DNA of 64,000 bases from Azolla caroliniana. Lineage: Eukaryota > Polypodiophyta. Shown in pieces: positions 39,616 through 50,456 of this stretch (its first letter is position 1; each line of letters begins with the position of its first letter). Position numbers and translations under genes: made by a program. Location of the stretch: assembly GCA_043228905.1 (NCBI GenBank), contig JBHGNT010000005.1:7378001-7442000 (forward strand), in the 5' to 3' direction. The notes beneath the pieces were generated by a model. That model saw nothing but the letters and a program-made list of their open reading frames with translations. It did not search any database and was not told where the DNA came from.

Positions 39616-40083
39616 TGTTAGTTGGTTGACTACCAGGATCGGATTCGGACAGATGTGAAAGAAAGTCGGAGTCGAACAAGTATGAAAGTGTCGGAGTCGG
39701 ATCGATGAGTCATAAATGAATTAATATATATTTTGCCAAGTACAAAAAATAATAGAGTTAGTTAGGACAGTTTTGTTGTGGTCTTGTTGAACACGGCAAG
39801 TGTAAATCTTGAAGAGAGACGCTCAGATCACCTATAAGAAGAGGCCAAGAGCATTGTAACCGTATCGTTCTATTTTTAATTAATATAAGTTAGTAGTTAG
39901 AGTATATCTCTATCAACTGTGTTCTTACTCTTCTGTACTGCTATATGTGTCGAACTCTGGTTCTACGTCTATTAATTAATTATATTAAGAAAAATCGTTG
40001 ATCACGGTTACTAAGTAAATAGAACCGGGTTCTGTAGAACAAGTCTGAGTATAGACTATTACTAGCCATCTAATTTCCCACCA
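39616..40083 (+). repeat. Degenerate gypsy-D-like LTR inserted in copia A3
   Basis: It starts TGTTAGTTGGTTGAC and shares with the gypsy D LTR the order GAGTTAGTTAGGA, GTAAATCTTG, CACCTATAAGAAGAGG, GCATTGTAA, TTAATATAAGTTAG. The right end is uncertain and no target duplication is seen; about 85 more bases before gag resumes (to about 40170) are unassigned. Confidence 0.7.
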
Positions 40084-40748
40084 CAATCATCTTGATAGAA
40101 TGTTCAAGGAGGAGCGTTCGACCTATTGTGCCTACCAGTTACAACAGTCGGTTGTCGGCATATCAACACGGAGTTTCCTCATCCAGCAAGCTCGATTTTA
40201 CTCTTGCTAGAGACAAGTGTTTCCCTTCCAATCCAGCGTTACCCAGTGTGATGACCACCGTCTGCCAATTGTCCGGAAGGGATCCTAGATCCAACAATGC
40301 CAGTACCTCGTCGGCTAGAGGTACTTCAAGCGAGGTAGTCTGATTTATTAGCCCCTGGAAGGCGTTCATGTGTTCTGCCATATTGGTGTCATCCTAATAC
40401 TTGAGTCTCATGATTTCTCGGAATACTGAGACTCGATTCACGACATTCTTATTTTCTAACATGATGTCGATCTTCTCCCAAAGAAGATCAACCTTGTTCT
40501 CCCCATTGAAGTTGTTGTACAAGCTCATGTCGATGAAGTATCTTATGTATGCAATTGTCTTCATGTACATTAGCTCCCATGTTGATGCATCAATCTTGTC
40601 TTGTCTTTTGTCTCCAAACTGTACCGGCAACCATAGATCTTTGACCTCCAACATGTCACTCATCTTCGACATCCACACTGAATTGTTAGAATTGGTTAGT
40701 TTGAACATACCCCCAAATGAATCTTCCATTTTTCTATACTCTGATACC

Positions 40749-41198
40749 TATCATAAGCACATAAACATCATGGCTTCACTTGGGCTTGAACCCAAGACCT
40801 TGTAATACATAGTCAAGAACCCAACCATTAAGATAGCCTATGATCATATAAAATGGTAAAAGCTACTTTTTGTAATACACTAATTATTGTAAATACTCTG
40901 GAACATTCTAGAACATTTTAGAATATCCTAGAACATCTTACAATATTCTAGATCTAGAACATTCTAGAACGTTATAGAAATCTCTTGGCTATTCTATAGG
41001 AACCTATAAATATAGACATACAATTCTTCTCAAACCAATTCGAATCAACACCAGTCTTAAGCTCTAATCGCCTATCTTGTATCCATTCTCATTCTATCTT
41101 AATATATTCATTCTTCTCTTATCACTTCATTCCTCTCTTCTTGTGATCTCTTTACATCTTTCTTCCGCCACTCTATCTTTTCTCTTGGTTCTGACAGT
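40749..41198 (+). repeat. 5' LTR of gypsy E
   Basis: It begins TATCATAAGCAC (decayed from TGTCATGAATAC) and ends GGTTCTGACA. It is full of CTAGAACATTCTAG-like repeats (40895-40975) and has a TATA-like CTATAAATATAG at 41006-41017. It carries an antisense B box at about 40780-40795. Confidence 0.9.
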
Positions 41199-41205
41199 TT
41201 GATTC

Positions 41206-41237
<32 letters not shown>

Positions 41238-41268
41238 CTTTATCCTCCTCAATAAACATCACGAAACC

Positions 41269-42425
41269 ATGGGTGCCATCAATTCAAAAGAATATCTCAC
41301 CCTTATTGCAGAAATGGAGAATCTTAAATCCAAGTTCGCATCTCTTGAATTAGAGAATCAACGTCTTCTTGGAGATCTACAAAAGGTTATTGTGGAGAAG
41401 CAACAACAACAAGAGGAGTTTACGTGACAGGCACAACAATTAGAATCGACAATTGTAGTTTTACAACAACAAAGGGTCGAAGGTCAAGGAATTATCAAGG
41501 AGCCCAAAATCAGCCCCCCAACTAAATTTGATGGTTCAAGTGCGCATTTCCAAGGTTTCTTGAATCAAGTGCGGTTGGTAATTCAAATGCATCCCACAGG
41601 TTATATGACAGATGCATCACGAGTTGGGTTAGTGGGCACCTTATTGACTGGCATAGCGTTGTCATGGTTTGCTCCATTACTAGAGACAAATTCTCTTCTA
41701 CTGCATAATTTTGAGGAGTTTATCAAATAATTTAAGGTTTGCTTCGGAGATACAAATGGGGCAAGAACAACAATCAACAAGATTCGTACACTACGTCAAG
41801 TTGATCAGTCAACATCGACATATGCAACTAATTTCCATCTCATTGCAAACGATATTCCTTGGGATGAACAAGCCCTAGTAGCAATTTTGTTCTGGTCTTC
41901 GTAGTGATGTGAAGGACTGACTTCTTACCTTCCCCGAGGATCCAAAATCACTTATAGAAGCTATTACTCAAGCAATATAGTGTGATAATCATCTTTTTTA
42001 GTGTCGATGTGAGCAACAAAAACAAATAACAAGATCAAGATTCACACCAACTTATGCATCAGTAACGGCACAATCATCTCTAAGACAAACCTATAGCCCT
42101 GCTCCAACTCCAAGGTAAACACGTAGTCTAGCCCCAATGGATAGGCCTACACCCATGGAGATCGATATGACCCAACGATGAGGACCATTGTCAAACGAAG
42201 AGAAGCAACGATGATGAGCAAATTGTTTGTGCTTATATTGCGGAGGTCCAGGACATATAGCCATTCATTGCTCTCGTAGGTTGAGATGTCAGGTAAATCA
42301 AATTCACTATGACAATAAAAATGAGTCCAACATTTTAGCACTTAGTGATTCTAATATTATGAATAATCCACCATTGTCCAATAAGTTTGAAGTCCTAAGC
42401 CAATTAGAAGAGGAGTCAAACGAAT
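41269..42425 (+). pseudogene. Gypsy E gag remnant
   Basis: Start MGAINSKEYL at 41269. The first 52 codons are a leucine- and glutamine-rich helix (EMENLKSKFASLELENQRL) ending at a TGA. Homology continues with FDGSSAHFQGFLNQVRL, LTGIALSWFAPLLE, FGDTNGARTTINKIRTLRQ and STYATNF, the retrotransposon gag pattern. A CCHC knuckle CLYCGGPGHIAIHC is at about 42230. Several stops. Confidence 0.85.
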
Positions 42426-42527
42426 AAATCCGGCCAAAATAGGCACCATTTGGTTGGACAACTCTAGATCTATACAACCTAGCATAGGTTCCACTTTATC
42501 CAAGCATGTTAGTAGAGTCTTCTCAAC

Positions 42528-43118
42528 TAACAATCGGCAACGGTTCGGTTTAAACCGAACCAAACCGCGAAACCGCGGTTTAACGGCTTAACAGTTTCAC
42601 CGGTTCAGTTCAGGTTTAGGTTTTTTTTAACGGTTCGGTTCAGTTTCGGTTTGGTTTCAGCAATAAAAAATCGCGGTTTAAACGGTTTAACGGTTTTATT
42701 TTTTTAATTTTTTTAATTTTTTAATTTTTTTAATTTTTTTAATTTTTTTAATTTTTTTAATTTTTTTAATTTTTTTTAAAAAAATTTAAAAAATTGTTTT
42801 TAAACAATCTTTTCATTTTTACTCTTATTCTCACATTTTAGGAACATCTTAAAAATTCTAAAAATTCTAAATAATGAAATATTGTAAATTTTTAAAAAAT
42901 AAAAAATAAAAAATTGACTTATGTGGAAAACCGAGACCGAACCATGAAACCGCGTTTTTTACGGTTTAAAGGTTTAACGATTTGAAAAATGTTTAATGGT
43001 TCGGTTTAAAGGTTTCACGGTTTGGTTTGGTTTGATTCAGGTTTCAAAAATTTTAAACAGTTCAGTTCCAAACTGGTTCGGTTTGGACCCTCTCAAACCG
43101 AACCGTTGCCGATTGTTA
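42528..43118. mobile_element. Non-autonomous hAT-type DNA transposon
   Basis: 591 bp with inverted ends TAACAATCGGCAACGG...CCGTTGCCGATTGTTA and an exact 8-bp target duplication TTCTCAAC (42520-42527 and 43119-43126), as for hAT. The interior has no ORF. It is rich in CGGTTCGGTTT and AAACCGAACC subterminal repeats and has a (TTTTTTAA)n run at 42700-42780. A second copy starts at 63919. Confidence 0.93.
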
Positions 43119-43126
43119 TTCTCAAC

Positions 43127-45480
43127 CCAAGTACAAGTTAGGACATTGAGTTGTCAACTTTAGGTCTAAGCCCTCTTAGATATCGGAGCCAATTCTTGTT
43201 TCATGGATAGAGATTTTGCCCAAAAACATCAAATATCCTTGCATACCCTTCCTTGCCCAGTTTCTGTAGTAGTGATTGATGGACGTCCCATAGCTTCCGG
43301 GAAGATATTCAAAGAGTCTGAGCCAATACACATACTTAGGTGATTTAGGATGTGTAGTTTCCTTTAACATAATCCGTAGCCCCGAGCATCCAATTGTCCT
43401 AGGTTTGCCATGGTTCGAGCTACATAACCCAAGAATCAATTGGAAGAGGCGAGAAATTTGGTGCCCTTCAGTAAAAAACATCATTGTTAAGGATCGAACC
43501 CAGGACTACTCCCTTAAAGAATATAGTCCTACCAATGCACCATCTCCTTTTCATCAAATCTCAACCATCACTTTACAACAATTGTCCCAAGTGGGAGGAA
43601 AGGAGGAACTTCTCTTATTTGTAGTATCAATGACACCTTCTAGTGCCACTCAAGGGAATTTAGACATCCAAATTCTCGAAAAATATCAAGAATATGTTGA
43701 TGTTTTTGACAAAGTCAAAGCTAGTGTACTTCCAAAGCATCGGTCGTATGATTGCCCTATTGACCTCCAACCAGGAAAAGAGCCACCGTGGGGTTCGATC
43801 TACAATCTATCACCAACTGAGCTTGAGGTTTTTCAAGAATACATCGAGAAGAATCTTGCACATGGGTTTATTCGACATTCAAAGTCTCCAACCGGTGCTC
43901 CTATAATTTTTGTGAACAAAAAGGATGGTTTGCTTCGTTTGGTCGTGGACTATCAGGGATTAAATAAAGTCACCATAAGAAATAGGTATGCTCTACCTTT
44001 AATCTCTAGTCTTTTAGAGTGCATTGGTGGGGCAAAGCATTTTACAAATATTGATTTAAGGGGTGTAAATAATCTTGTTCGCATTCGACCGGGAGATGAG
44101 TGGAAAATTGCATTTCGCACTCGGTATGGTCATTTCGAGTATATAGTCATGCCTTTCAGGCTCATAAATGCACCCGCAGTTTTCCAGCATATGGCAAATG
44201 ACATTTTCCGGGATTTTCTGGATATCTTTCTCATAATCTATTTAGATGATTTGTTGATTTACTCTAAAACACAGAAGGAGCATGATATACATGTGCAGAA
44301 AGTACTTGAACGCCTAAGAAAGTATGGTCTTTATGCCAAACTTGAGAAATGCAATTTTGATTGCAAACAAGTCGAATTTTTGGGATACACTATTTCATCC
44401 AAGGGTATTTTCATGGATCTATTAAAAGTCAAAACAATATTGGAATGGCAACCCCCACGTTCTGTTCGAGACGTCCAATGTTTCCTTAGATTTGCTAACT
44501 TCTATCGCAAATTCACATGGAATTATTCAAAGATCGTGTTGCCTCTCACCCAACTCATTAAGAAAAATCAAGCGTTTGTTTGGACTATTGAAGCGGACCA
44601 TTGTTGTAAAATACTTAGCATAAAGTACGCGTACAATACGTATTCTAAGTATTCTAACTTCTTTTTAAAAAATACTTAGAATATGTATTTTATAGATAAA
44701 GTATGTTAAATACTTAGAATATGTGTGTAGAATACTTAGAATACGTGTAAAATGCATTAAATACTTCTTAAAATTTAAAGTTTTTTTTTTCAAAAAAAAG
44801 AAAATATTTTTTGAAATGATAAATACTTGTTAAATACGTTGAATACGTAGAATGCGTCAAATTTTGGGAATACGTAGAATACGTCAAATTTTTAAAAACA
44901 GCAGTTCTAAAACGTAGAATACGTGTAGAATACTTCAGAGTATTCTAAAACGTATTCTAAACGTAGAATACGTGTTTTTTAACAACTATGAAGCGGACAC
45001 AACCTTTACTCAGCTAAAAGAGGCATTTACATCAGCTCCTATCTTAACGCATATTGATCCCGAAAAGCCATTTACCATTGAGGTGGATGCATCCGACTTT
45101 GCATTAGGAAGTATCCTATCACAACCAGGCAAGGACGGGCAGTCCCATCCAGTCGCGTTTCACTCGAGAAAAATTACTATTGCGGAGATAAACGACGAGG
45201 TGTATGACAAGGAGTTACTAGCTATGGCCGACTCTTTCGAGCAATGGCGACATTTCTTGGAATGATCACCTCATCAAATCATCATTTATAGTGATCACAA
45301 AAATCTTACGTAAATTTTCAAATGACTCGAGTGTTAAATAGGAAACAAGCTCGGTGGGTATAGTTTCTAACTCCTTTTGATTTCAAGATTGTTTTCCGCC
45401 CCAAGAAACAACAAGGGAAAGCATATTGCCGCTATCCAAACAAATCGGGCCCTACATTGTTAACGCCTCCTTCCACTCGT
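43127..45480 (+). pseudogene. Gypsy E protease, RT and partial RNase H
   Basis: Protease-like LDIGANSCFMD at about 43175 (Ser of DSG replaced by Ile). The 424-codon ORF 43405-44679 holds RT. It has HRSYDCPIDLQPG, SKSPTGAPIIFVNKKDG, LVVDYQGLNKVTIRNRYALPL, TNIDLRGVNNLVRIRPGDEWKIAF, the catalytic YLDDLLIYS (about 44240) and LEKCNFDCKQVEFLGYTIS. The 390-bp element at 44599 splits it. RNase H resumes at about 45000 with [18 protein letters not shown] and then decays (stops after 45262). No integrase. The RT motifs look chromovirus-like, but no chromodomain can be checked. Confidence 0.85.
44599..44988. mobile_element. MITE-like element with imperfect terminal inverted repeats
   Basis: 390 bp between exact copies of TGAAGCGGAC (44589-44598 and 44989-44998), so the target duplication is 8-10 bp. 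The ends CATTGTTGTAAAA and TTTTTAACAACTA are imperfect inverted repeats. The interior is made of many variants of TAGAATAC and GTAGAATACGT. No ORF. It fits hAT or Mutator type; the exact length of the duplication is ambiguous. Confidence 0.8.
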
Positions 45481-45907
45481 CATTCTTGAAGGGGAGATAG
45501 TGTCATGAATACATATACATCATGTTTGACTTCACATGGGCTTGAAACCAAGACCTTGTAATACATAATCAAGAACCCAACCATTAAGATAGCCTATGAT
45601 CATATAAAATGATGAAAGCTACTTCTTATAATACACTGATTATTGTAAATACTCTGGAACATTCTAATGTTTACTCTGGGCCCTACATTGTTAACGACGC
45701 CTTCCAGTCGTCGTTCTCGAAGGGGAGATAGTGTCATGAATACATTAACATCATGGCTTCACCTGGGCTTGAACCCAAGACCTTCTAATACATAATAAAA
45801 AACCCAACCATTAAGATAGCCTATGATCATATGAAATGATAAAACTTACTTCTTTTAATACACTGTTTATTGTAAATACTCTAGAACATTCTAGTGTTTA
45901 CTCTGGG
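45450..45907 (+). repeat. About 230-bp tandem duplication across the internal region and 3' LTR of gypsy E
   Basis: Copy 1 (45450-45680) and copy 2 (45681-45907) each run from CCCTACATTG through the purine tract GGGGAGATAG and the LTR start TGTCATGAATAC to TTTACTCTGGG. The junction is GGG, shared by both ends. Copy 1 ends with the first bases of solo LTR G (TGTTTACTCTGGG), so the duplication post-dates that insertion. Confidence 0.88.
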
Positions 45908-46666
45908 TTGGACTTAGCCTCAAACACAATGTGTCCTTTCTGGAACACTTCACAAAAGGGGTGGTTAAGGGATGGATGTTATCCAACTATTCGATTCCGA
46001 TCCGACTAATTCTGGTTACGTTTCGGATTGTTAAGACACAGCAGATTAGTTATGACATGCGTAAGATTAACAATTGAAGTGTAGAACGACAAGTACACAG
46101 AGACACAATAGAATTAAAACCGAACATTAATCTCATATTACTTTAGTTAAAAAATTACATCGATTTTGGATCCTTTTATAGGCATCTGGTAGGAAATACA
46201 AAACGGTGCCTTACCGGCTACTGGCTATTAATCGGTGCGGATCCGGATCCGTAAAACTATCCGGAATGTCTGTTCCTATAATATTTCCTAACTACTAATT
46301 ATGCTTCTAATTATAATATTATTCTCCAACTCGTCCTTGTAGACATTAACCCTCCGAATCATACTCTAGGCCAACATCTAGAACATTCTAGAATATCCTA
46401 GAACATCTTAGAATATTCTAGGTCTAGAACATTTTAGAACATTATAGAAATCTCTAGGCTATTCTATAGGAACCTATAAATATAGACATACAATTCATCT
46501 CAAACCAATTTGAATCAACACAAGTCTTAAGCTTTGATTGTCTACCTTGTATCCATTCTCATTCTATCTTAATACATTCATTCTTCTCTTATCACTTCAT
46601 TCCTCTCTTCTTGTCATCTCTTTACATCTTTCTTCTGCCACTCTATCTTTTCTCTTGGTTCTGACA
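45732..46666 (+). repeat. 3' LTR of gypsy E, interrupted by solo LTR G
   Basis: The LTR parts 45732-45894 and 46377-46666 match 40749-41198. A partial extra copy of the LTR start lies at 45501-45669 because of the tandem duplication. It ends TTCTGACA, followed by ATACC. Confidence 0.88.
45895..46376 (-). repeat. Solo LTR G of the gypsy C/D family
   Basis: 482 bp. On the plus strand it runs from TGTTTACTCTGGG to CTCTAGGCCAACA, with TCTAG on both sides (45890-45894 and 46377-46381). Interior similarity to the gypsy C LTR includes AAATACAAAACGGTGCC versus TATTACAAAACGGTGCC and the GATCCGGATCCG stretch. No internal region. Confidence 0.88.
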
Positions 46667-46671
46667 ATACC

Positions 46672-47182
46672 ACTTTGTAGTGAATAATGGAACTCGGCCA
46701 CGACCTAGTCAAATGCGAAATGGGGAAGCAAGAAAATACAGAGAGGGAACAAAAATGAGAGTACACAAGATGTTTCGTGGAAAACCCCAAGTCGGGTAAA
46801 AACCAAGGTGCTCACAGACACCAAATAGATCACTATAAGAGAGATATACAATGAGACGAACAAACGGGCACGGACCTAGATTCGTTCACTTCACCAATTG
46901 GTGGTTACAACAGAGGCACTCTCAGTGTCTCTCTCTCTCTCTCTCACGCTTCGTCTGTTCTAGCTATGGAGGCAACAACCTCGCACACACAGTACACAGT
47001 TACACTCTCAACTAACTATGAACAAGACGACACACAGAACATTAAGTTTGCCCTAGTTATCTTTATACTTAGATAACTTTCAGGCTATTTTCATGACTGG
47101 CCTGAGAAGGCTCGACTCAACCTATTTACATTTTTCTTTTGTCCTGAATTCGGCCCATCCAAAAGGGACCTAATTCCCAACA
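46672..47182 (-). repeat. 5' LTR of copia A3
   Basis: On the minus strand it starts TGTTGGGAATTAGG at 47182 and shows the A-family blocks: the CTAAGTAT-AAAGAT TATA region, a TC-rich run on the plus strand (46931-46946), CGTGGAAAACCCC, and CTCGGCCACGACC near its end. The primer site begins at its left edge but is split by gypsy E. Confidence 0.85.
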
Positions 47183-47479
47183 TAATGTAGGATGAATCTT
47201 ATCCAAGCCAACAACAACATTATCTTTGTATGCACAAAACATCATTTACAACAATTGTAAATATAATACATACTCTTAGATCACATTTAGAAACTTATCA
47301 TTTGTGATTTGATTGTCATTTCAACTCTTATACAAAATTCTCAACGAGGGTAATGACATAATCACCAATTACATAATCCAAGGGTTATCAAGGCTTTTTT
47401 TGACAACCCTAACATGAATTTCTAGTATTTTCCCCGAGAGGTGCACTTTAAGATGCATAAATCTATGGCTGGCACATTA

Positions 47480-49118
47480 ATGTATTTGATCGTTTTAAGA
47501 GAGCAAGCATGCCTATCCCAACCACGAATGTAGCTCCAACTACAACAACAGTGTATGCTATCAATCCCTAGTTTTCTTGGCTTTGTATGTTTACTCCCGT
47601 TCTTCCATGTTGGAACTCGGTATCACTCTAGGATTCTCGAGGAATACTTTTCTTTGCCACTACTTGACAGTAGTCTAAATGAAGCTTTAGAACCTGAACA
47701 GAATTGTGTTCTAATACACTATTATTGAATGGCTTTCTGAATAAACTAAACTTTGAATATTGCCCAAACTTGAGCTACAACACGAAATATATCTGAACAG
47801 GGAGTTATCTTGACTGACAAGCAAGTATATATTTTGCTCAGAACTAACCTAACATGATTAAAACCTCAAACCATTAAAATAATTAGCCTCCCTAATTTTA
47901 AGATAATTTAGGAAACAAATTGTCAATTGTGATGGCCAAAAGGCATGATAAATAACGGAACCAAGAATGAGCATAATACCTTGGCACCTAACAATCTTGC
48001 ATAAGTTATGGCATTCATAAGATCATCATCAATAGCGAGGATTACACGGTCACCTTCATCATCTTCATATTGCATGCCAAGATCAATGTGACACAATAAA
48101 TCACTTAAAACTAATTAGCAGCCTACAATTTGGAGCAAAAAAAAAAACCATTATATGTGGTGATTTATTGACATAAAAAATCATTACCAAGTCTCTGTGT
48201 TATTGTAGAAATTAGTTTTGTGAAGCTCTTAGTTCCGAAACATTCAACATTCGTGTAACTTCAATTCCAAGTCAAGGGCTCTAAAACCATAACCCATTTA
48301 GCATGTAAACTTTAACATGGAAGTACCACAATTGAAACGATGAACGCTGCCTTTGGAATCCTCTAGTTTAAAAGCAAAGGATGTTTCTAAACCTAATGTT
48401 AGATATTTCAAGTGATCAAGTATGATGCTTTCAACATAGGACTTTGTTGGTCGTGTAAAAATAAATCAATCATATGAATGACATTCATCAACTGTTTAAA
48501 CATGAGAAAAACTTAGACCTATGACTATCATCCTCATCTTCAAGAGGTTCCAATGCAATGGTTGAATCTGAAAACCTCTGTATCATTATGCTTGACAGAT
48601 CAGTATTGCCCTCATCATTGACAACCTACATCATCAGTAATACATAGGAAGTTCTCTTAGTAAAAATACATCTCATGTATTCTTAAGAGTGGGTAGATGT
48701 AAAATGAAGTTTAAAACATGACAAATCTTCTATACCATAGGAACAATGGCATGGGCATCCACACATGCCACAATGCAACCCTTAGCCAAAATCCACCAGA
48801 GAAACTCAAAAACACACAAGGAACACAAGAATGATTTGGATTCTTTAGCGTGATCGTAACTCATAAATGATTTGGTCGTTTTACCTCGATCTATGATAGG
48901 TAAATGAAGGAATTTCCCATCATGCAAAGCATTTACAATGCTCGTATCAATTGTGGTACACTTTGGATTTGGAATCATGACCTATAACAAGAGCATTGTC
49001 AAGACTCTTCATACATAATTGGAGACACATATTTTAGAGGAAAATACCAATAAAAGCATACCTTCTCAACAAGTGTGGACTTTGGTGAAAGGTTCTACAC
49101 AATCACTCGCATTAAAAC
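47480..49118 (-). pseudogene. CBSCBSPB: Truncated CBSCBSPB-like gene (CBS and PB1 domains)
   Basis: Minus-strand exon-like pieces match the plant CBSCBSPB family in order. 49118-49062 reads VLMRVIV-stop-NLSPKSTLVEK. 48981-48885 is the second CBS domain, VMIPNPKCTTIDTSIVNALHDGKFLHLPIIDR. 48780-48736 reads GCIVACVDAH. 48625-48519 reads NTDLSSIMIQRFSDSTIALEP. About 48400-48310 reads LGLETSFAFKLEDSKGSVHRFNCGT, the start of PB1. About 48080-47980 reads MQYEDDEGDRVILAIDDDLMNAITYAR, the PB1 acidic motif. About 47575-47485 reads VVVVGATFVVGIGMLALLKRS, a C-terminal membrane segment. GT donors sit at most ends. An in-frame TAG in the first piece, three residues missing before HDGKF and loss of the whole first CBS domain mean it cannot make the normal protein. 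Confidence 0.8.
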
Positions 49119-50310
49119 ATCTTTTGAATTGAGACAATACCCTATTATTCAAATTTGAAGGCAAATATGTCCACAAATTCAAGCTACAAATTATGCAAAC
49201 ACTTATTGGATCGGACCTTGTGAAAATAAAAAGTAGAAGTTTATGTGAGGATTCCTTGAGGCTTATTACTATTACTTGTGATGATTACTGAGCTAACCTG
49301 AAGTTCTCGCAACTACTTACTACCATTGTTATTGCTACTCAGAGAGGTGGCAAGATTCACATTCAGAAAAACCTATAACTTGTAGGAGTTCACCTGAGAA
49401 GATCAAAAGGGGAAACATATTGATATTATTATTAGTTTTGTGCCAACAGATTCATTCTTCAATGATGTTCAGAACAATATTGTTGAGACAATCTACATTT
49501 GAGATGCTATGGACAAGTATTTAGGGTTTAATCAGTCACTTACTTCTTGATTCTACCTGATTCATCAATCAAGTATGAACTTTGGACTCTGAATTTGAAG
49601 CGCCACACACAACACGGAGTAGAGTACAAAGCCCCCACACGCAATTGTTGAGTTTAGAGTCAAAATAGAGGCAATCGGTGAGCAAATGTCGAAACCCTAA
49701 AAAAGAGAGAGAAGAAAATAGTCGAAGAATGAAAATAAAAGTTTTGAGCTCTATATCTCTCAAATCCAAAGTATAACTTTAACCACTAAACCATTCATTT
49801 CTAATTATTGTTTTATCATTCTATCAATCTTAATTTTATGAAGTTTTTGATGTCAACCTTTGAGTCGGGCTCCTGGCCTGGGTCAGCCAGGCTCCTAGTG
49901 ACAGAGTCGGGCTCCTGGTGACAGACATTGTCAGCTTTTTATCCACATCGGACAGTGCAGATTGCACGCGCCCTCAGCTTGAGTGACCTGCACCGTCCGC
50001 TCCCGCGATTCCCTCACTTGCCCTCTTTAATATTTGGTACTAGTTAGACACGAGCATGCATCAATCCATCATACATACATGATACATATACATACATACA
50101 TACATCCATATACATCCATATATACATACATACTATACATAAATATATACATACATACATACATTATACATATGTACATACATCTCTGATGTGTTGATAT
50201 ATGTATTTCAGTCATTCCAACTTCCAAGCCCATATACATAGGTATGTACATACATATTTGGGATGATGATGAGATGAAGAGGCTAAAGCCAGAGAGACGT
50301 TGCAAAGCCT

Positions 50311-50357
<47 letters not shown>

Positions 50358-50456
50358 CTAGTACATCCCTGTAGGAAGTGAAACAGGTCTCTCTCTCTCT
50401 CTCCTTCCTCTCAGGGTCCGATTTCCGGTCGTGGGTTCTTTCTCCTCATCTTCTTC
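49119..50456. other. Region upstream of FZR with microsatellites
   Basis: No gene recognised. 49860-49927 holds two copies of GTCGGGCTCCTGG. 50070-50170 is a (CATA)n-type microsatellite. 50315-50354 and 50389-50402 are TC runs just upstream of the FZR start and probably in its 5' UTR or core promoter. TCCCGCGATTCCC at about 50001 loosely resembles an E2F site, about 450 bases before the ATG; this is weak evidence. Confidence 0.5.

Larger units (their letters stand above)
37814..40748 (-). pseudogene. Copia A3 gag, protease and integrase remnants
   Basis: Minus-strand pieces are as follows. Gag at 40729-40394 reads MEDSFGGMFKLTN..., then FQGLINQTTSLEVPLADEV (to about 40163). The gag end at 39679-39374 has the knuckle CVYCGMIRHFQKNC. 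Protease and following pieces at 39056-39360 have FTPD-like and RHIPEVRLNLI-like residues. The GAG_pre-integrase and integrase part at 38253-37921 has CNDCLADKQNRTSF, LVHTDVCSVDTKSHG and AVRADNEGEY. Frameshifts and an in-element duplication (38239-38425) occur. Dead. Confidence 0.82.
40749..46666 (+). mobile_element. Ty3/gypsy retrotransposon E (decayed, integrase missing)
   Basis: Plus-strand element flanked by ATACC (40744-40748 and 46667-46671). LTRs lie at 40749-41198 and 45732-46666, the latter enlarged by a solo LTR. Coding remnants are gag with a knuckle, protease, RT and part of RNase H. The sequence runs from RNase H straight to the purine tract (GAAGGGGAGATAG at 45488-45500), so the integrase is deleted. 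It inserted within the primer-binding site of copia A3. It hosts two DNA elements (42528-43118, 44599-44988) and solo LTR G. Confidence 0.9.
37814..47182 (-). mobile_element. Ty1/copia retrotransposon A3 (fragmented host of several insertions)
   Basis: An A-family element on the minus strand: 5' LTR at 46672-47182, primer site split by gypsy E (GGTATCAGAG at 40739-40748), gag (40084-40738), gag C-terminal part and protease (38994-39615), and integrase (37814-38467). RT, RNase H and the 3' LTR are missing, apparently lost beyond the TGTCA-type LTR at 37813. Interruptions are the solo LTR H, a gypsy-D-like LTR and gypsy E. Confidence 0.85.

Noticed and set aside
44599-44988. Interpretation of this insert as an intron in gypsy E RT/RNase H
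   Set aside because: No splice-site consensus fits, and the exact duplication TGAAGCGGAC on both sides indicates a transposon insertion.
49569-49769. 66-codon minus-strand ORF upstream of the CBSCBSPB pseudogene
   Set aside because: It does not match the expected first CBS domain and has no recognisable motif.
50001-50013. E2F-type site upstream of FZR
   Set aside because: TCCCGCGATTCCC lacks the T/A-rich flank of the consensus; kept only as a remark.
50069-50305. 78-codon minus-strand ORF rich in Met, Tyr and Cys
   Set aside because: Translation of a CATA microsatellite.
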